A stretch of 20,000 nt of DNA, from NCBI GenBank assembly GCA_009760855.2, contig WPIO01000080.1, positions 1,397,501 to 1,417,500 of the forward strand, written 5' to 3'. The translations under genes and the position numbers were made by a program. Every line of letters begins with the position of its first letter. Within the stretch, counting starts at the first letter, position 1. Shown in pieces: positions 1-20,000 of this stretch. This DNA comes from Cristatella mucedo. Its lineage: Eukaryota; Bryozoa; Phylactolaemata; Cristatellidae. A model generated the notes under the pieces. It was not told the DNA's origin. It worked only from the letters and a program-made list of their open reading frames with translations, and did no database searches.

Positions 1-18783
<18,783 letters not shown>

Positions 18784-18871
18784 CTGTCAAGCAGACAGCA
18801 TCAAGAAATGGCCAAGTCACATACACCGGATGAATGCAGGGATGAATTCGGGTCAATGAATTAAAAAGGAA

Positions 18872-19020
18872 TTAGCTGATTAAGCTTCCACATTTACGTA
18901 GCAGCAGAAAAGCCTTAACGGCTACCGCCGTAGCAGTGGCCAACACAGGATCACATGCTGCAGGACTCCAACCCACGACCTGGGTCGTCAACAAGCGAGC
19001 ACCTTAGCCCAGGGCTAAGA
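18872..19020 (-). mobile_element. tRNA-derived SINE, copy 2 (diverged)
   Basis: Read in reverse it has tagccctgggctaagg (box A region), gggttggagtcctgcag (box B with changes from GGTTCGANTCC) and the shared body with ccgttaaggcttttctgctgc and ttaatcagctaat. It is clearly the same family as the copy at 19425 but older, and opposed to it. Confidence 0.68.
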
Positions 19021-19110
19021 CCCAGAAGCAATCAATCAGTGGCAGAGGCGATCGTGAAGTGACGTACTGGCGTGCAGTGAAACACTTTGCATGCTTTGCT
19101 CATTGCCCGG

Positions 19111-19399
19111 ACATACGAGTCACACAGTCAGGGATGGACAGTCAGACACGGACATAAGAGTCACACAGTCAGGGATGGACAGTCAGACACGGACATAAGA
19201 GTCACACAGTCAGGGATGGACAGTCAGACACGGACATAAGAGTCACACAGTCAGGGATTGACAGTCAGACACGGACATAAGAGTCACACAGTCAGGGATG
19301 GACAGTCAGACACGGACATAAGAGTCACACAGTCAGGGATTGACAGTCAGACACAGACATACGAGTCACACAGTCAGGGATGGACAGTCAGACACGGAC
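19111..19399. repeat. 41-bp minisatellite, about 7 units
   Basis: Units begin gagtcacacagtcaggga at 19117, 19158, 19199, 19240, 19281, 19322 and 19363, exactly 41 bases apart, with only one or two base differences among them (for example gggatgg/gggattg, acataag/acatacg). The high similarity suggests recent expansion. It ends where the SINE copy at 19425 begins. Confidence 0.95.
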
Positions 19400-19424
19400 T
19401 GGCCGTGACTGGTCCTTTCCCGGC

Positions 19425-19592
19425 TCCTTGATGGCACACTGGGTAAGGCGGTTGCTTTCACGACCTCGGTCCCGAGGTCGTGGGTTCGATTCCTGTGGTG
19501 GGCGATTCTTTATCGCCACTGCAAGCGGTGGTGATAGCCGTAAAGGCTCTTCTGTCGCTATGCAAAAAGAGGCTGTTTAATCAGCTAGGATT
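19425..19592 (+). mobile_element. tRNA-derived SINE, copy 1
   Basis: A pol III box A-like stretch (tggcacactgggtaaggcgg, 19432-19451) and a box B (ggttcgattcc, 19483-19493) stand about 50 bases apart, as in a tRNA head. A shared body follows (cgccactgcaagcggtgg, gccgtaaaggctcttctg, ttaatcagctagga) and then a T run. The body recurs in reverse at 11431-11577 and 18872-19020, which makes it a family rather than a lone tRNA. The head does not fold into an intact cloverleaf with an acceptor stem that I can find, so it is not annotated as a tRNA. Confidence 0.78.
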
Positions 19593-19785
19593 TTTTTTTA
19601 TCACTCTCTCCTTGCCTCTCTTCCTCTCTCCACCCCCTCCTCATTCTTCATCCATCGCAACAATTCACTGCATCCCACCGTAGGCAAAGGCTTGTTAGGG
19701 ACGTCAGTGCAAGTTGGTTCGCTATGCAGGACAAATGCTGCAATGCTTCGAGGCGGCTGGTTCACTGGCTGCCAGTCAAGAGGTC

Positions 19786-19885
19786 AATAATAATAATAAT
19801 AATAATGCACTTGATTAGGCGCCCTCAGAGAACTCTCTCTCTAGGCGCTTTACATTTGCTGCAAAGGGAAATGCAAAAGGGAAAG
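19786..19885 (-). mobile_element. 3' end fragment of the CR1/L2-like LINE
   Basis: An (AAT)n tail at 19786-19806 is followed by the family's 3' end reversed: cacttgattaggcgccctca, gagaactctctc, then ggcgctttacatttgct. It shares these blocks with the fuller copies at 1507-3083 and 14673-15386. Only the 3' untranslated end is present, so it is a strongly 5'-truncated insertion. Similarity fades after about 19885. Confidence 0.75.
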
Positions 19886-20000
19886 GTCAAAGAGCGTAGT
19901 CATGCGATAGTATTTCTGTCACATCAACAGGTGATGCCAGCAGAGTTGCACTTGTCGCCTGGTGCCAGCTTATGCTGGCTAACCTATGGCCTCAATGCCA

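Larger units (their letters stand above)
18784..20000 (-). other. Upstream intron (partial) of VPS13
   Basis: No coding block of VPS13 or any other gene was recognised here. It holds, right to left, a LINE 3' tail, a plus-strand SINE, a 41-bp minisatellite and a minus-strand SINE. About 200 bases (19591-19785) and the last 115 bases (19886-20000) show nothing identifiable. Confidence 0.6.

Noticed and set aside
19425-19592. Functional tRNA gene
   Set aside because: Box A and B are present but no complete cloverleaf was found, and the body recurs as a repeat, so SINE is the better call.

Overview
The window is nuclear DNA from an animal, most likely an invertebrate. It lies inside one large intron-rich gene on the minus strand, a VPS13A/C-type bridge-like lipid-transfer protein. 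Fifteen exons were assembled by hand from intact reading frame, GT..AG boundaries, matching splice phases at every junction, and an order that follows VPS13A/C proteins from end to end. They run from 18783 down to 1 and encode about 807 residues. This is an interior part of a protein that is usually over 3000 residues long: the start codon lies beyond 20000 and the stop lies before position 1. The part present is the whole VPS13 adaptor-binding (VAB) region. It has six beta-rich repeats, each with a conserved Asn, then the segment leading to the C-terminal domains. Phylum cannot be fixed from the sequence. Divergence at several usually constant positions (for example YYP where relatives have FWP) suggests a fast-evolving lineage.

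Layout, right to left in transcript order: 20000-18784 is upstream intron with a LINE tail, two opposed tRNA-derived SINE copies and a 41-bp minisatellite. Exons 1-3 (18783-16597) are separated by introns full of (GA)n arrays. Exon 4 (14004-13734) holds the one break in the reading frame. Exons 5-9 (12872-9210) are close together. Exons 10-13 (7358-4117) are short and separated by microsatellite-rich introns. The intron 4116-1119 holds the largest mobile element, a 5'-truncated LINE with reverse transcriptase. Exons 14 and 15 (1118-977 and 90-1) end the window.

The rest is repetitive: four copies of one CR1/L2-like LINE family, three copies of one tRNA-derived SINE, long GA/CT, TG, TA and CAG microsatellites, and several minisatellites. 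No second protein gene, rRNA, functional tRNA, CRISPR array or prokaryotic feature was found. Most other open frames are read-through of low-complexity repeats. No wholly new system is evident. The points most worth following up are the frame break in exon 4 inside a CTG-rich coding tract, the 26-unit triplet repeat next to that exon's splice donor, a sequence module repeated beside GA arrays, and the inverted SINE pair around a minisatellite.
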